Counted from the stretch's first letter, positions 1-9,461 are shown. The stretch: 64,000 nt of DNA from Alteromonas macleodii ATCC 27126 (GCF_000172635.2 NC_018632.1:1674001-1738000); one strand, 5' to 3'. Made by a program: numbers and translations. The notes: generated from the sequence alone by a model not told the origin.

Positions 1-126
1 GACCTTTGCTGTACATTTTTGCAGCGGTCTGTGTGCCATCTAGCTTTAACTTAGCCCGCTAGGCTTGCAGGACTGTTCCGCGATTAAAAGGCTGCCATTT
101 AGACCAAAATTCGTACACCAAAGGTC
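1..126. repeat. Imperfect inverted repeat at the window edge
   Basis: Positions 1-14 (GACCTTTGCTGTAC) are the reverse complement of 113-126 (GTACACCAAAGGTC) at 13 of 14 bases. A shorter nested pair, GCAGC at 21-25 and GCTGC at 91-95, suggests a long imperfect hairpin. It lies upstream of the first gene and carries no ORF. It could be a small mobile or recombination element, or a structured leader. The left edge may continue outside the window, so its nature cannot be decided. Confidence 0.4.
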
Positions 127-213
127 AACAGGCCCTAGACTAAAGACTAATTTTTTTTTACGTATCTCGGGCGATACTTATTCTGATATTTGTTACATGG
201 TGTGGAATTTCTC

Positions 214-2319
214 ATGGATAATGAGACACAGAAAGTAGTCATCATTGACGATGAACCAACAACACTCTTGTTATTAGAAAGTGCAGTAGAATCTCTAGCA
301 AAGGTTGTTACGGTCTCGCAAAGCGCGAATGCGTTTTCGGTGATAAAAGCACAACTTCCTGATTTGGTTGTTCTAGATATAAGCATGCCTGAGCTATCTG
401 GCTTTGAGGTCTGCAAGCAGTTAAAAGCGTGTCCAGAAACGGCAGCAATTCCAGTAATCTTTGTCACTTCCCATAGCGATCCAGAAAATGAACATGTGGC
501 ATTGTCGTTAGGTGCCATAGACTTTATATCCAAGCCCATTGATATTGGGTTGTGCCAGATGCGAGTTAGAAATCATCTCACTATTCAGGACCAAAAAACG
601 AAGCTTGCTCGTGTTAATCACGAATTAGAAGCAGAGAAAAAGCAGCTTGCTATTACTCTCAAATCTATAGCTGACGGCGTTATTTCAATTAACGCAGCAG
701 GGGATGTAACTTTTATTAACCCGGTAGCGCAAAGGTTAACCGGTTATAGTGAAACGGAAGCCCTTGGCAAACCTATCGATGAGGTTATGAATTTAAGAGA
801 TGCCTCGACAAATGAGCGTCTTTTAAACCCCGCTCTTTACGCACTAGAAGTGATGCGCCCGGTAGCTATGTCTTATAACGCCACGCTGGTAAGCCGACAC
901 AATCAAGTATTCAGGGTAGAAGATACAGCGTCGCCCATCATTGATGAGGATGGCCATCTGTCTGGCGCGGTTATCGTTTTCCAAGATGTGTCAGAAGCCA
1001 TTGAAATGGCAGTAAAGATGACACATTTAACCAATCATGATCAGCTCACGGGCCTGCCAAACCGAGTTCTGCTGCACGATAGAGTTGTTCAAGCTATCAC
1101 TCGTTGTTTTACCTCTAAGCAAAGCATAGCGTTACTGTTAATCGATATCGATAATTTCAAATACCTCAATGACAGCCTGGGGCATCAAGTCGGCGACTAT
1201 ATTATTGCGTCTATTGCAAAGCGCCTTGCAAAGGTTGTTGGAGAAAGCGCTACGCTCGCCCGCGTGGGTGGCGATGAGTTTGCCTGCTTACTTACTGAAA
1301 TTGGTTCGGGCTACAGTGCAGACAGTATTGCTATGGCGTGTTTGCAGGCGGGCAGAGAGCCCATTGATATAGACGGTAAGGCCCATCAACTTAGCTTAAG
1401 CATTGGAATTAGCCTTTATCCCCAAGATGCTGTTAATGCGGAAGAGATGATGCGCCATGCAGACTCAGCCATGTACCGCTCTAAATCAAAAGGCAAAGAC
1501 ACTTTCAGTTTCTTTTCAAAAGACCTGCAGCATGCCATGCATCATCGTGTGGAGATGGAGGTAAAGCTTAGAAATGCTATCGAGAACGACAGTCTCGCCA
1601 TTTACCTACAGCCAAAATATAACTTTGACGATAGCGCAGTATTAAGTGCGGAAAGCTTAGTCAGAATGTTCGACGAAAATGGAAAAGTTATTGGACCCGA
1701 TGAATTTATCCCGCTGGCAGAAGAGACTGGGCTAATACATCAGTTAGGTAAGCAAGTGTTGCAAAAAAGCTGTGAGTTTGTCGCTAGATGCAACGAATTG
1801 GGGCAAGACTTCAAAGTGGCGGTAAACGTAGCTGCTAAACAGCTTTCAAACCCAGGGTTCGCAAAAGAAGTTGCTGAAATTATCAACGAAGCGGGTATCG
1901 CCGCGTCGTCTATAGAATTGGAGGTAACAGAATCAGCCTTAATGCACGACTTTGAACAAACCAGAGATATCCTGAACGACTTGGCTTCATTGGGCGTTAC
2001 TATTGCGTTGGATGATTTTGGTACGGGCTATTCAAGTCTCTCTTATTTACGTCAGTTCCCATTGAATGTGCTTAAGATAGATCGCTCTTTCGTTATTGAT
2101 ATGGATAAAGAACAGCAGGCACATGATATCGTAACGGCAATAGTGCATTTAGCATTAAGCTTAGAGTTAACCATTGTTGCCGAAGGGATAGAGACCCAAT
2201 CTCATTTTGCCGCGCTCAAAGCACTTGGGTGTCACTTAGGGCAGGGGTATTTTATGTGTCGCCCTATGGCGATGGCGGATTTCTTCACGAAGTTCATCGA
2301 TGATTGCCAAGTAGCGTAA
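214..2319 (+). CDS. Response regulator with PAS, GGDEF and EAL domains (c-di-GMP turnover)
   Basis: A cytoplasmic signalling protein of 701 residues. In order: a REC domain (about 6-120, acidic D12/D13, phosphoacceptor D55 in VVLDISMP, K107), a PAS domain (about 145-265), a GGDEF domain with intact GGDEF at 352-356, and an EAL domain (about 465-700). The EAL signature reads ESL (E480), but DDFGTGYSS (from 600), KIDRSF, AEGIE and GQGY are all kept, so phosphodiesterase activity is plausible. No RxxD inhibitory site precedes GGDEF. I chose the ATG at 214; a TTG at 190 in the same frame would add eight residues without a better ribosome binding site. The REC domain resembles that of the next gene. 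Which activity dominates is not visible. Confidence 0.9.
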   Translation: MDNETQKVVIIDDEPTTLLLLESAVESLAKVVTVSQSANAFSVIKAQLPDLVVLDISMPELSGFEVCKQLKACPETAAIPVIFVTSHSDPENEHVALSLGAIDFISKPIDIGLCQMRVRNHLTIQDQKTKLARVNHELEAEKKQLAITLKSIADGVISINAAGDVTFINPVAQRLTGYSETEALGKPIDEVMNLRDASTNERLLNPALYALEVMRPVAMSYNATLVSRHNQVFRVEDTASPIIDEDGHLSGAVIVFQDVSEAIEMAVKMTHLTNHDQLTGLPNRVLLHDRVVQAITRCFTSKQSIALLLIDIDNFKYLNDSLGHQVGDYIIASIAKRLAKVVGESATLARVGGDEFACLLTEIGSGYSADSIAMACLQAGREPIDIDGKAHQLSLSIGISLYPQDAVNAEEMMRHADSAMYRSKSKGKDTFSFFSKDLQHAMHHRVEMEVKLRNAIENDSLAIYLQPKYNFDDSAVLSAESLVRMFDENGKVIGPDEFIPLAEETGLIHQLGKQVLQKSCEFVARCNELGQDFKVAVNVAAKQLSNPGFAKEVAEIINEAGIAASSIELEVTESALMHDFEQTRDILNDLASLGVTIALDDFGTGYSSLSYLRQFPLNVLKIDRSFVIDMDKEQQAHDIVTAIVHLALSLELTIVAEGIETQSHFAALKALGCHLGQGYFMCRPMAMADFFTKFIDDCQVA

Positions 2320-2541
2320 AGTTCACTGGACGCTGAGTTGAGTGCTAATCGATAGTCTCTTCTTTATAACCTTGTCGTTCAAACCATACCTACTTGAAAG
2401 CAAACTAGCTGACTTTTCGATACAAATTTGGATGTAAGGTGTTAGACTTGCGTAAAGCGTTGTTATTACTTTGATATTGTAAAAGCAGAAACAACGCAAG
2501 CGAGAATGGTCACCTTGGTGTAGTAACAATAAAAGTACCTG

Positions 2542-3462
2542 ATGAATCGAAAAGAAATAAAACCCTACGCAGAGTGTAACGTACTTATTGTGGACGATGA
2601 GCCGATGAGTCGTATGCTGCTCGAATCCATCCTAGAGTCGGTGTTTACCTGTGCTACAGCCGAGTCGGGAGAAGAAGCCATATCCTACTGCGAGGCAAAC
2701 CTTCCTGACCTAGTCCTGCTTGACATGAACATGCCAGACATTAATGGGTTAGATGTTTGTACCGCTTTAAAAGCCTCGCCTGAAACGAATCATATCCCCG
2801 TCATTTTCGTTACATCTACAATGGATATTGAGAGTGAAAATGCGTGCTGGGAAGTAGGGGCGTCAGACTTTGTCATGAAACCGGTTAACGCCTCTACATT
2901 AACGCATCGCATCAAAACACATCTGCAAAATAAGCTTCGCACCGAATTCCTTGAAATGATGACATTTCACGATCAGCTAACGGGTTTGTACAATCGTACG
3001 TATTTAACCAAGGAAATTCCGTTACTCATTAAGCAAGTTGCGAGAGACAAAGGTACGGTTGGAGCAATAATGATCGACATCGATTATTTTAAGCTTTTCA
3101 ATGATACGTACGGGCATCTCGAAGGCGATATTTGTCTTCAAAAAGTGGCGCAAATTGTATCGGATACGGTTAAACGGCCGAAAGATGCCGTTATTCGCTT
3201 TGGCGGCGAAGAGTTTTTGGTCGTCCTCCCCTATATCGACCATCAGGGCACAAAGCTAGTGGCACAACAGCTTGTTGAGGCTGTCGCCAATGCAAGCATT
3301 CCACATGGTAAAGGGATAGAAAGCCGCGTATCAATAAGTGCAGGCTTTGCAGTTTGGAAAGCTACGGATGTGGTTGAAGACGATGTGGCTGCGCTTATAG
3401 AAGACGCTGACATTTCATTGTTTGAAGCAAAAGAATTAGGGCGAAACCAAGCCAAGGGCTGA
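2542..3462 (+). CDS. REC-GGDEF response regulator, probable diguanylate cyclase
   Basis: A 306-residue protein with the layout of WspR/PleD-type enzymes that make c-di-GMP. The REC domain (about 12-125) has D18/D19 and phosphoacceptor D61 (VLLDMNMP). The GGDEF domain carries an active-type GGEEF at 221-225. R212-P-K-D215 stands at the canonical distance before it, forming an RxxD product-inhibition site, so activity should be feedback-limited. The REC domain is clearly related to that of the upstream PAS-GGDEF-EAL protein (both contain HIPVIFVTS or AIPVIFVTS, and PDLV.LD), suggesting duplication with one copy specialised for synthesis. About 220 bases separate the two genes, so they may have separate promoters. 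Confidence 0.92.
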   Translation: MNRKEIKPYAECNVLIVDDEPMSRMLLESILESVFTCATAESGEEAISYCEANLPDLVLLDMNMPDINGLDVCTALKASPETNHIPVIFVTSTMDIESENACWEVGASDFVMKPVNASTLTHRIKTHLQNKLRTEFLEMMTFHDQLTGLYNRTYLTKEIPLLIKQVARDKGTVGAIMIDIDYFKLFNDTYGHLEGDICLQKVAQIVSDTVKRPKDAVIRFGGEEFLVVLPYIDHQGTKLVAQQLVEAVANASIPHGKGIESRVSISAGFAVWKATDVVEDDVAALIEDADISLFEAKELGRNQAKG

Positions 3463-3621
3463 GGCCACCGCCCAATATCCCATCATAAAAATAGAATTTC
3501 TAGCCTATTGTTTAATATCCCGTATTCAAATCCCAAGCTATCATTATAAATGCGGGGCCGCTGTGCACGAATCGAGCAAGGCGGCAAGAATCTTGTGGTC
3601 TTTACGCTTGGGTAGCGAACC

Positions 3622-5625
3622 ATGGTTTATTTTGACGAACAATCGAGTTTGAATGTGAAACTGGAACACCAGTTGAAGGCATCGCTAACCAGTTTGGTAC
3701 AGCGAGGCTGCGATTCGTTTGGCGTGTTTCAAGGTTTACTTTTACAGCTGGACGAAGAGACAGTTAATATATTGGTTAAAGCTTCGTCGGCGTATGCACC
3801 CAACTTTAAGTCGGTCCCTTCTTTCTCTACCTGTGTGCCAGTAGACAACTGTTTCCCTGTAAACAGCGCTAAGTGTTCTACTGCATTTAAACAATGGTTT
3901 TCTACTTATTTTAATGCCGAAAAATACATTCGAGGCCGTGTTCATACCCTAGATGGAAGCCAAGTCTGCTTAGTCTTTATTAATGCGTGCCCAGAACAGT
4001 CGGTAAACCTCGACAAGCTGTCGCTGTTAGACGATTGCCTGAGCGTGATGTTGGATAAGTTTCATCTCGAAAAAGCAGAGACCAATCAAAACACGTTGTA
4101 CGAAAAGTTACAAAGTGTAGCGAACATAGGCACATGGGAAGTTGATTTGACCACTAATGCACTTAGCTGGTCTTCACAAACTCGGCTTATTCACGAAGTC
4201 TCAGAAGACTTTGTACCCACATTAGAAACAGCTATCAACTTCTACAAAGAGGGGTTTGATAGAGATGAGATAAACCGCATTGTCTCCCACACAGTCGCTA
4301 CGGGTGAACCGTGGAGTGCAACGCTTGAACTTGTCTCTGCCAAAGGTAATTCAGTTTGGATAGAAACCCACGGCATGGCTGAGATGAAGCACGGAAAGTG
4401 TATTCGTTTGTTTGGGACTTGCCAAAACGTAAACAAGTCGGTGCAACTTAGACTCGAATTGGAAGAGAGAAGAAGGGAAGCCGAAGCTGCGTCTAAAGAA
4501 CGTGGCATGTTGTTATCCCGTATAAGCCACGAGTTAAAGACGCCGCTTAATGGCATTACCGGCATGCTGCAGGCGCTCAAGTTCGAAAATAAAGAAAATG
4601 TGCGAATGCGCAAAGCGGATGTGGCGCTTCATAGCGCAGACCGCTTATTGTCTCTTATAAACGATGTTTTGGATTACACCTCCATCATTAACGGCGAATT
4701 CTCACTAAAATATAGCGATTTTTGTGCGCGTTCGTTAATTGAAGATATCCTAGATGTATTTAAAACAAAATGTGCAGAGAAAGGCGTAAGGCTTTACGCG
4801 GTGCTGTCTTTTGACGAAAACACTTATGTTCACGGAGATGCCGCCCGAATCAGTCAAGTCATTACAAATTTACTATCGAACGCGGTCAAATTTACGCCGA
4901 AAGGGTATATTTCGGTGCAAGTTACGTTAAAGCATCAAGGCGATGTGCCTATCTTACTTGCGTCAATTGAAGACACTGGTGTGGGCATGAGTGATGAAAT
5001 ATTGTCACGTATTTTTAGACCATTTCAAAACGACACCGCCAGTGCCTCTGAAGAGTTAAATGGAAACGGTTTAGGGCTGTCTATCGTCAATCAACTTGTT
5101 GGCAAAATGGACGGCGAGCTTGAAGTACGTTCAAGCGCAGGGAAAGGCTCCTGTTTCGATATAGCTATACCTGTAGAAATGGCAGTTTTAGATAAAGAAA
5201 AGCAGAGTGACGTTATCCTCTCTTCAGACTTGCTTAGCGTTCCTCTTAACGTTTTGGTTGTTGATGACAACGATATAAACCGTTTCGTGCTTGCATCCAT
5301 GCTAGAGAAGTTTAATTACCTTCCAGATGAAGCCGAAAATGGCGAAGTGGCCGTTCAAATGGCCCGAGCTAAAAAATACGACATTATTTTTATGGATTGC
5401 GCTATGCCAGTGCTCGATGGGGTAAGTGCGACTAAGATTATTGTCCAAGAAAACTTATTGCCCAAACACGGTCGTATTGTGGCTGTAACGGCAAATACAA
5501 CGCCTGAAGATAAAACTAATTGTAGCAATGCGGGCATGGCCGATTTTCTTGCCAAGCCCGTAGTACAAAATGACGTTACCCTTCAGGTGCGCCATGCACT
5601 AAATGCTAAATCAGTGACAGCGTAG
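3622..5625 (+). CDS. Hybrid sensor histidine kinase with receiver domain
   Basis: A 667-residue hybrid kinase without an obvious membrane segment. The first 160 residues are unrecognised. A PAS-like segment follows (about 165-275, ending LFGTCQNV). Then come a coiled stretch, HisKA (SRISHELKTPLNG, His about 303), HATPase (N box NLLSNAVKF, G1 EDTGVGMS, G2 GNGLGLSIV) and a C-terminal REC domain (about 540-660, VVDDND, phosphoacceptor D about 592 in FMDCAMP). It is 160 bases downstream of the diguanylate cyclase and could feed the neighbouring REC domains, which is inference. It converges with the next gene across 14 bases. Confidence 0.9.
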   Translation: MVYFDEQSSLNVKLEHQLKASLTSLVQRGCDSFGVFQGLLLQLDEETVNILVKASSAYAPNFKSVPSFSTCVPVDNCFPVNSAKCSTAFKQWFSTYFNAEKYIRGRVHTLDGSQVCLVFINACPEQSVNLDKLSLLDDCLSVMLDKFHLEKAETNQNTLYEKLQSVANIGTWEVDLTTNALSWSSQTRLIHEVSEDFVPTLETAINFYKEGFDRDEINRIVSHTVATGEPWSATLELVSAKGNSVWIETHGMAEMKHGKCIRLFGTCQNVNKSVQLRLELEERRREAEAASKERGMLLSRISHELKTPLNGITGMLQALKFENKENVRMRKADVALHSADRLLSLINDVLDYTSIINGEFSLKYSDFCARSLIEDILDVFKTKCAEKGVRLYAVLSFDENTYVHGDAARISQVITNLLSNAVKFTPKGYISVQVTLKHQGDVPILLASIEDTGVGMSDEILSRIFRPFQNDTASASEELNGNGLGLSIVNQLVGKMDGELEVRSSAGKGSCFDIAIPVEMAVLDKEKQSDVILSSDLLSVPLNVLVVDDNDINRFVLASMLEKFNYLPDEAENGEVAVQMARAKKYDIIFMDCAMPVLDGVSATKIIVQENLLPKHGRIVAVTANTTPEDKTNCSNAGMADFLAKPVVQNDVTLQVRHALNAKSVTA

Positions 5626-5639
5626 AGGTTAAAGTGCGT

Positions 5640-6776
5640 TTATTCCGCTGAAGGGGGCGTATCTTTTACGGTTTCCCAATGCGTTACAATATAGTCTGTC
5701 ACCTGTGAGCCGACTTTATAGGCGGCTTCTATAGCGGCTCCCATTGCTGCATATCCATCGCCAGAACTCTCTAACTTTAGGTTCTCCGCAGCGCTCAACG
5801 ATGGTGGCTGCATGGTAAAATTGCTCGCCGTTCTAAGAATAAGTAAGCGGTCTTTGTTGACTAACCCTGCATTGTCCAAGTAGCTCAAGCTTTGAAGTGT
5901 TGCTGAGTCTTCCATGCCCGAGGTAACAAAATTTCCTTTGCCCTGCGTCCAGTATGCTACCCAATCGTTTGCCCACGTATTTAGTTTTTCGCCATGCCAA
6001 AAGGTAGAAGCAGATAAATGCGCACCCATAGATACATTTGGAAGTGCCCTTGCATTAGCGGAGTTGGCGTACTTGTCTCTCAGTGCATCCATCGCTTCGT
6101 TGTTTAAAAGCTTGGTGTCTTTTGTCAACGAATAGGCCCACTTTGCTAACGGTAAGTTCAGCGCGTACACCTCGCCATTTGGGCTGTTGTTTACGTCTAC
6201 AGCGTCAGCGTTTTCAAAGGGCGCGTGAGTGAAGAGGGGGAAATAGCCCGTACTCCACTGAGACGGAATTTCTCTAGCGTCAATTTGATGTGCTAGGTCG
6301 CCATCGACTACGTAATCGGTCCAAATTGCACTCCCAATGGTGTTATCCGCTGGGTCGACTCCCGCGATCCCTGCGACCAACCAATAGGCTTGGGATAAAT
6401 CAAAGCGAGGATCAAGACCTAGTGCCATTATTGCTGCTGAAGCGCGCGCAATGCCCATTCCCGTAACCATACCGATTACACCTGTATCAGAATTGGCGTA
6501 AATGTCGTGAAAGCCATGAGGCAAAGGGTATTGGGTTGTGAGTTTCTGGCGAGCCTTCCACAATTGAAATTCACCAGGCGCGTCGCCTTCGTCGCTGCCA
6601 ATTTCGAACATACTTACCACAACAACCTTCACTTTCATTGGCGGCTTAGCGTCATTGGTTTTAACACTGGCAGAATAACTACTGCTACAGAAACCCAAAA
6701 ACATAGCCAATATAAGCAAAGCGTTGAAAAAGGCAGACCGTTTTTGTTTAAGCAGTGGATAAAAAGAAAGATGCAT
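5640..6776 (-). CDS. Purine nucleoside permease-like protein (NUP family)
   Basis: A 378-residue protein with a basic N-terminus and hydrophobic stretch (about 15-36, ending SYSA), so an export signal is likely. The body matches the NUP family, first named from fungal purine nucleoside transporters: KVKVVVVSMFEIG, TGMGIARASAA and WLVAGIAGVDP. The fold resembles nucleoside phosphorylases, so a periplasmic nucleoside-handling enzyme or binding protein is an alternative to a permease. AGGAG sits six bases before the ATG. It follows the TonB receptor on the same strand but a terminator lies between them. The nearby adenosine deaminase and purine permease support a role in nucleoside uptake. Confidence 0.8.
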   Translation of the reverse strand: MHLSFYPLLKQKRSAFFNALLILAMFLGFCSSSYSASVKTNDAKPPMKVKVVVVSMFEIGSDEGDAPGEFQLWKARQKLTTQYPLPHGFHDIYANSDTGVIGMVTGMGIARASAAIMALGLDPRFDLSQAYWLVAGIAGVDPADNTIGSAIWTDYVVDGDLAHQIDAREIPSQWSTGYFPLFTHAPFENADAVDVNNSPNGEVYALNLPLAKWAYSLTKDTKLLNNEAMDALRDKYANSANARALPNVSMGAHLSASTFWHGEKLNTWANDWVAYWTQGKGNFVTSGMEDSATLQSLSYLDNAGLVNKDRLLILRTASNFTMQPPSLSAAENLKLESSGDGYAAMGAAIEAAYKVGSQVTDYIVTHWETVKDTPPSAE

Positions 6777-6794
6777 TTAGTACTCCTAAAAAAG

Positions 6795-6818
6795 AGCCCA
6801 GCATTATCAAACTGGGCT
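6795..6818 (-). terminator. Rho-independent terminator after the TonB receptor
   Basis: A 7-bp stem, AGCCCAG at 6795-6801 pairing with CTGGGCT at 6812-6818, has a 10-base loop. Read on the minus strand it is followed by CTTTTTT. It ends the receptor transcript before the nucleoside permease-like gene, whose ribosome binding site lies just downstream. Confidence 0.75.
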
Positions 6819-6907
6819 TCTTATCGAAAAAACTTACAGGCCTGAGAGCGTGTGTCGAACGTTCAATCTACACATGAGGCACGACCACGCTCAAAGAGTA
6901 TGCGAAC

Positions 6908-9343
6908 TTAGAATGAGTAAGTAAATTTAGCATTCCAGTGACGCGGTAGTTCAGGTAGTACAATTTGACTACCAAATAGATCAGGGAAGTTAGAGCGGAA
7001 ATAACGCTCGTCAGTTAAGTTTTTAACGGTTAAGTTTAACGACCAATCTTCCGCCTGATATGACAAGCCAGCATTGACTAACGTGTAGGCTGGAAGTGTC
7101 ACTGCAGCTGAGTAGCCAGACGCGACCTCATCCACATCCACAATACTCACGTTGGCAGCATAACCATTTTGGAAGTCATAGGTTGCTGTCAGCGTGTAAA
7201 TATTTTCAGGAATACCGGCCTTTCGTCCGTCAGAGTTTGTTTCTCCTTCACCAACAAGGTTAAGACCTACTACGTTCCCGCCAAAAATTAACGAAGGATC
7301 ATCAAGAGCAACTAAATCGTCAGCACCTAAGAACCCAAATTGGTTTCCATTGGCAAGTGCAGTTAAGTTGATAACTTCTATATTTGTATAGCCAGCAGAA
7401 ACAACAAGGTTCTCATTGACTACCCAACGAAGTTCAAATTCGGTGCCTTCGTTATTGGTTGTGTTGTTGGTAACCGTATTCTGAGTATTGAAGTCGGTAC
7501 GCTCTTGCTCAAAGAATGAAAGTGCAAAATAGAGTGTATCGTCAACGAGAGAACCTTTAATACCGTATTCCATCAGCTCAGAGGTGTCGAATGCACCGCC
7601 ACCACCAGGTTGATTGAGTTGGCCAACACCAATCTCGGCGCCCTGGCCTGCAACAAGGGTAGCTTGCTCTGCTGCAGTGATATAAGGAATAAGGCCAAAT
7701 TCAAATTCATATGAAATACTAGCGTTCCAAGACCATCCATCTACGGTTTCTTCAGCATAAACTGGTGTTTCATCTCCAGTAGCGCCCAAAAGTAAATCCG
7801 TGCGCGATGTGCTTTCAATATCAATAGTGTCGTATCGTAAACCTAGTACTAAGTTTAAACCCCAGTCCCAAGTTAAATCGGTCATTGCAGCAATGCCTAA
7901 GTCTAAGTAATTACCTACGTCATAGTTGTCGTAGTTTTTACCCGAGCGGGTAGACAAAAGGCGGCGATCGAGCGCTGAAGACGGCATGGTAAGGTCGCGA
8001 CGATTAAAGAACTCGTAAGTGAAGTCATCGCCGTGCTCAAAGTCGGTATAGCGTACAGATGGTGAAAATTGAAATTGCGCTAATAGTCCGTCGTTCTCAT
8101 ATTCTGTCGCAAAAATTAGTTTGTCTTCTATAACCCAGCTGTCATGGAATTGTGAGAAGCCATAAGCATTTTCGTTTATGTTGTCGTATGCATCATAGAA
8201 AAGCTGGTTGCGAATTTCCCAATTATCCGTGTAGTAAATGGTGTCGAAGTAGAGCGTTATGGCTTCGTTACCAAGTTGGTCATCAGGTGCTACCAAAGTT
8301 TGGCTACCACTTAAGGTCGTAGTACCTGGGTTTTGTAATGCCATTAAAGGATCGAAAAAGTCGCCTGTAACCGAATCTAATGGGACAGCTGGCGTGAAAA
8401 TAAACGGTGAAATCAAGTCGGCAACTTCAGCATATTCTTCGTGACTGATTTGACCGTCGCCGTCCGTATCTAATGGTTGAGCCGTACCTGTAATATAGGT
8501 TCCGTCGTCAACTAACTCCTGAGTTAATCGGTTCCAGCCGGCCACTTGGTTACCATCGTAGTCGTGGTACATACCACCAAATTCAAAGCGAAGGTTATCG
8601 GTAATATCGATATTAAATGATGCTTGAAGTACGGTTTGATCAGTCTGGGTATTGTCGTAGTAACTGTCAGAGTTTTCTAGCTCACCGTATATGTAATAGC
8701 CCATTTCTTTACCGGCAACACTAGTCGGTCCGCCAACTTCTGCGGTTAAAATGCTTTTGTTCCACGACCCCGTTGTGTAAGACAACGCGCCCGTCGGTGC
8801 ATCTAAATACTGCCCCGATGACGCACGGGCAGACTTGGGATTAAAGTTCAGATAACCACCAATTTTTGATGGGCCGTAAATAGGTGATGCCGGACCACGA
8901 ACGATGTCGATTCGGCTGGACGCGCCAATAGGCGTAGGGTAGTTACCTGGGTTGTCTAAGCGCTTAACACCGCGGAAGTAAGTTTCCCCGGGCGTGCCCC
9001 GCACATCCAGAGAGCCTGCAACACCGAAGAACGACTGTGTGAATGTACCTGGTGCGAACGCGACGAGTTCATCAATGTCTGAAACGTTGAAGCGCTCCAT
9101 TTGCTCTTGAGAAATCGTGGACGCTGAGCGAGGCGTTTCGAGAATAGATTTGCCAAAGCCAAAAACTGACTCAACGTCTTGGCCAGGAAGGCTCCCAAGA
9201 GATCCTGTTACCTGAATTTTTTCAACGTCTTTTTCTTTAACCTCTGTCTCTTCTTGAGCAAAAGCTTGCGACGATAGCGCGACCGCGGTAGTCATTGCAA
9301 AAGCTTTTGCTAGAGGAGATAAATTGAATGTAGTGTTTTTCAT
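6908..9343 (-). CDS. TonB-dependent outer-membrane receptor with an EF-hand-like loop
   Basis: An 811-residue receptor. It has a signal peptide (cleavage likely after ALSSQAFA), a TonB-box-like segment (EKIQVTGS), a plug domain (about 60-175, with SASTISQEQMERF and IDIVRGPASPIYG) and a 22-strand-type barrel ending in the outer-membrane signature KFTYSF. Residues 292-303 (DTDGDGQISHEE) fit the 12-residue EF-hand calcium loop: Asp at 1, 3 and 5, Ile at 8, Glu at 12. This is unusual inside a receptor barrel. Purine catabolism neighbours and a sigma-54-like promoter suggest a nitrogen-responsive role in taking up a purine or related compound, but the ligand cannot be read from sequence. Confidence 0.9.
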   Translation of the reverse strand: MKNTTFNLSPLAKAFAMTTAVALSSQAFAQEETEVKEKDVEKIQVTGSLGSLPGQDVESVFGFGKSILETPRSASTISQEQMERFNVSDIDELVAFAPGTFTQSFFGVAGSLDVRGTPGETYFRGVKRLDNPGNYPTPIGASSRIDIVRGPASPIYGPSKIGGYLNFNPKSARASSGQYLDAPTGALSYTTGSWNKSILTAEVGGPTSVAGKEMGYYIYGELENSDSYYDNTQTDQTVLQASFNIDITDNLRFEFGGMYHDYDGNQVAGWNRLTQELVDDGTYITGTAQPLDTDGDGQISHEEYAEVADLISPFIFTPAVPLDSVTGDFFDPLMALQNPGTTTLSGSQTLVAPDDQLGNEAITLYFDTIYYTDNWEIRNQLFYDAYDNINENAYGFSQFHDSWVIEDKLIFATEYENDGLLAQFQFSPSVRYTDFEHGDDFTYEFFNRRDLTMPSSALDRRLLSTRSGKNYDNYDVGNYLDLGIAAMTDLTWDWGLNLVLGLRYDTIDIESTSRTDLLLGATGDETPVYAEETVDGWSWNASISYEFEFGLIPYITAAEQATLVAGQGAEIGVGQLNQPGGGGAFDTSELMEYGIKGSLVDDTLYFALSFFEQERTDFNTQNTVTNNTTNNEGTEFELRWVVNENLVVSAGYTNIEVINLTALANGNQFGFLGADDLVALDDPSLIFGGNVVGLNLVGEGETNSDGRKAGIPENIYTLTATYDFQNGYAANVSIVDVDEVASGYSAAVTLPAYTLVNAGLSYQAEDWSLNLTVKNLTDERYFRSNFPDLFGSQIVLPELPRHWNAKFTYSF

Positions 9344-9426
9344 GGTTTCCTCGTTATTTTTAGTTGCCCCTTTTTAGGGCTCTTTTCACGCATTTTTATA
9401 TGCGTTTTGTTATTGGCAAGAGAGTT

Positions 9427-9443
9427 AGCAGGATGAGTGCCAA
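9427..9443 (-). promoter_or_regulatory. Sigma-54-like promoter of the TonB receptor
   Basis: The minus strand reads TTGGCAC-TCATC-CTGCT. The -24 element is a full match, GG and GC are exactly ten bases apart, and only one base of TTGC is changed. It lies about 85 bases upstream of the receptor ATG. Sigma-54 control of purine-nitrogen genes is known in Klebsiella hpx genes, so nitrogen regulation is a reasonable inference. No NtrC site was identified. Confidence 0.6.
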
Positions 9444-9447
9444 CTAC

Positions 9448-9461
9448 TTGTCCAGTTGGTC
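9448..9461. promoter_or_regulatory. Putative operator, TTG-TCCA-GT-TGGTC
   Basis: An imperfect inverted repeat (TCCA/TGGT around GT) immediately upstream of the receptor promoter. It matches 13 of 14 bases of 12687-12700, upstream of adenosine deaminase. The recurrence before two purine-region genes suggests a shared regulator site. The protein is unknown. Confidence 0.4.

Noticed and set aside
2323..2529. 68-codon minus-strand frame in the gap between the two c-di-GMP genes
   Set aside because: No ribosome site, odd composition and no recognisable domain.
6507..6845. 112-codon plus-strand frame opposite the nucleoside permease-like gene
   Set aside because: It runs through a terminator and the reverse of a signal peptide; no protein features.
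9388..9405. ACGCAT/ATGCGT hairpin followed by TTTT in the TonB receptor leader as a terminator
   Set aside because: The T run is on the plus strand where no gene ends; on the receptor transcript it is only a short hairpin.
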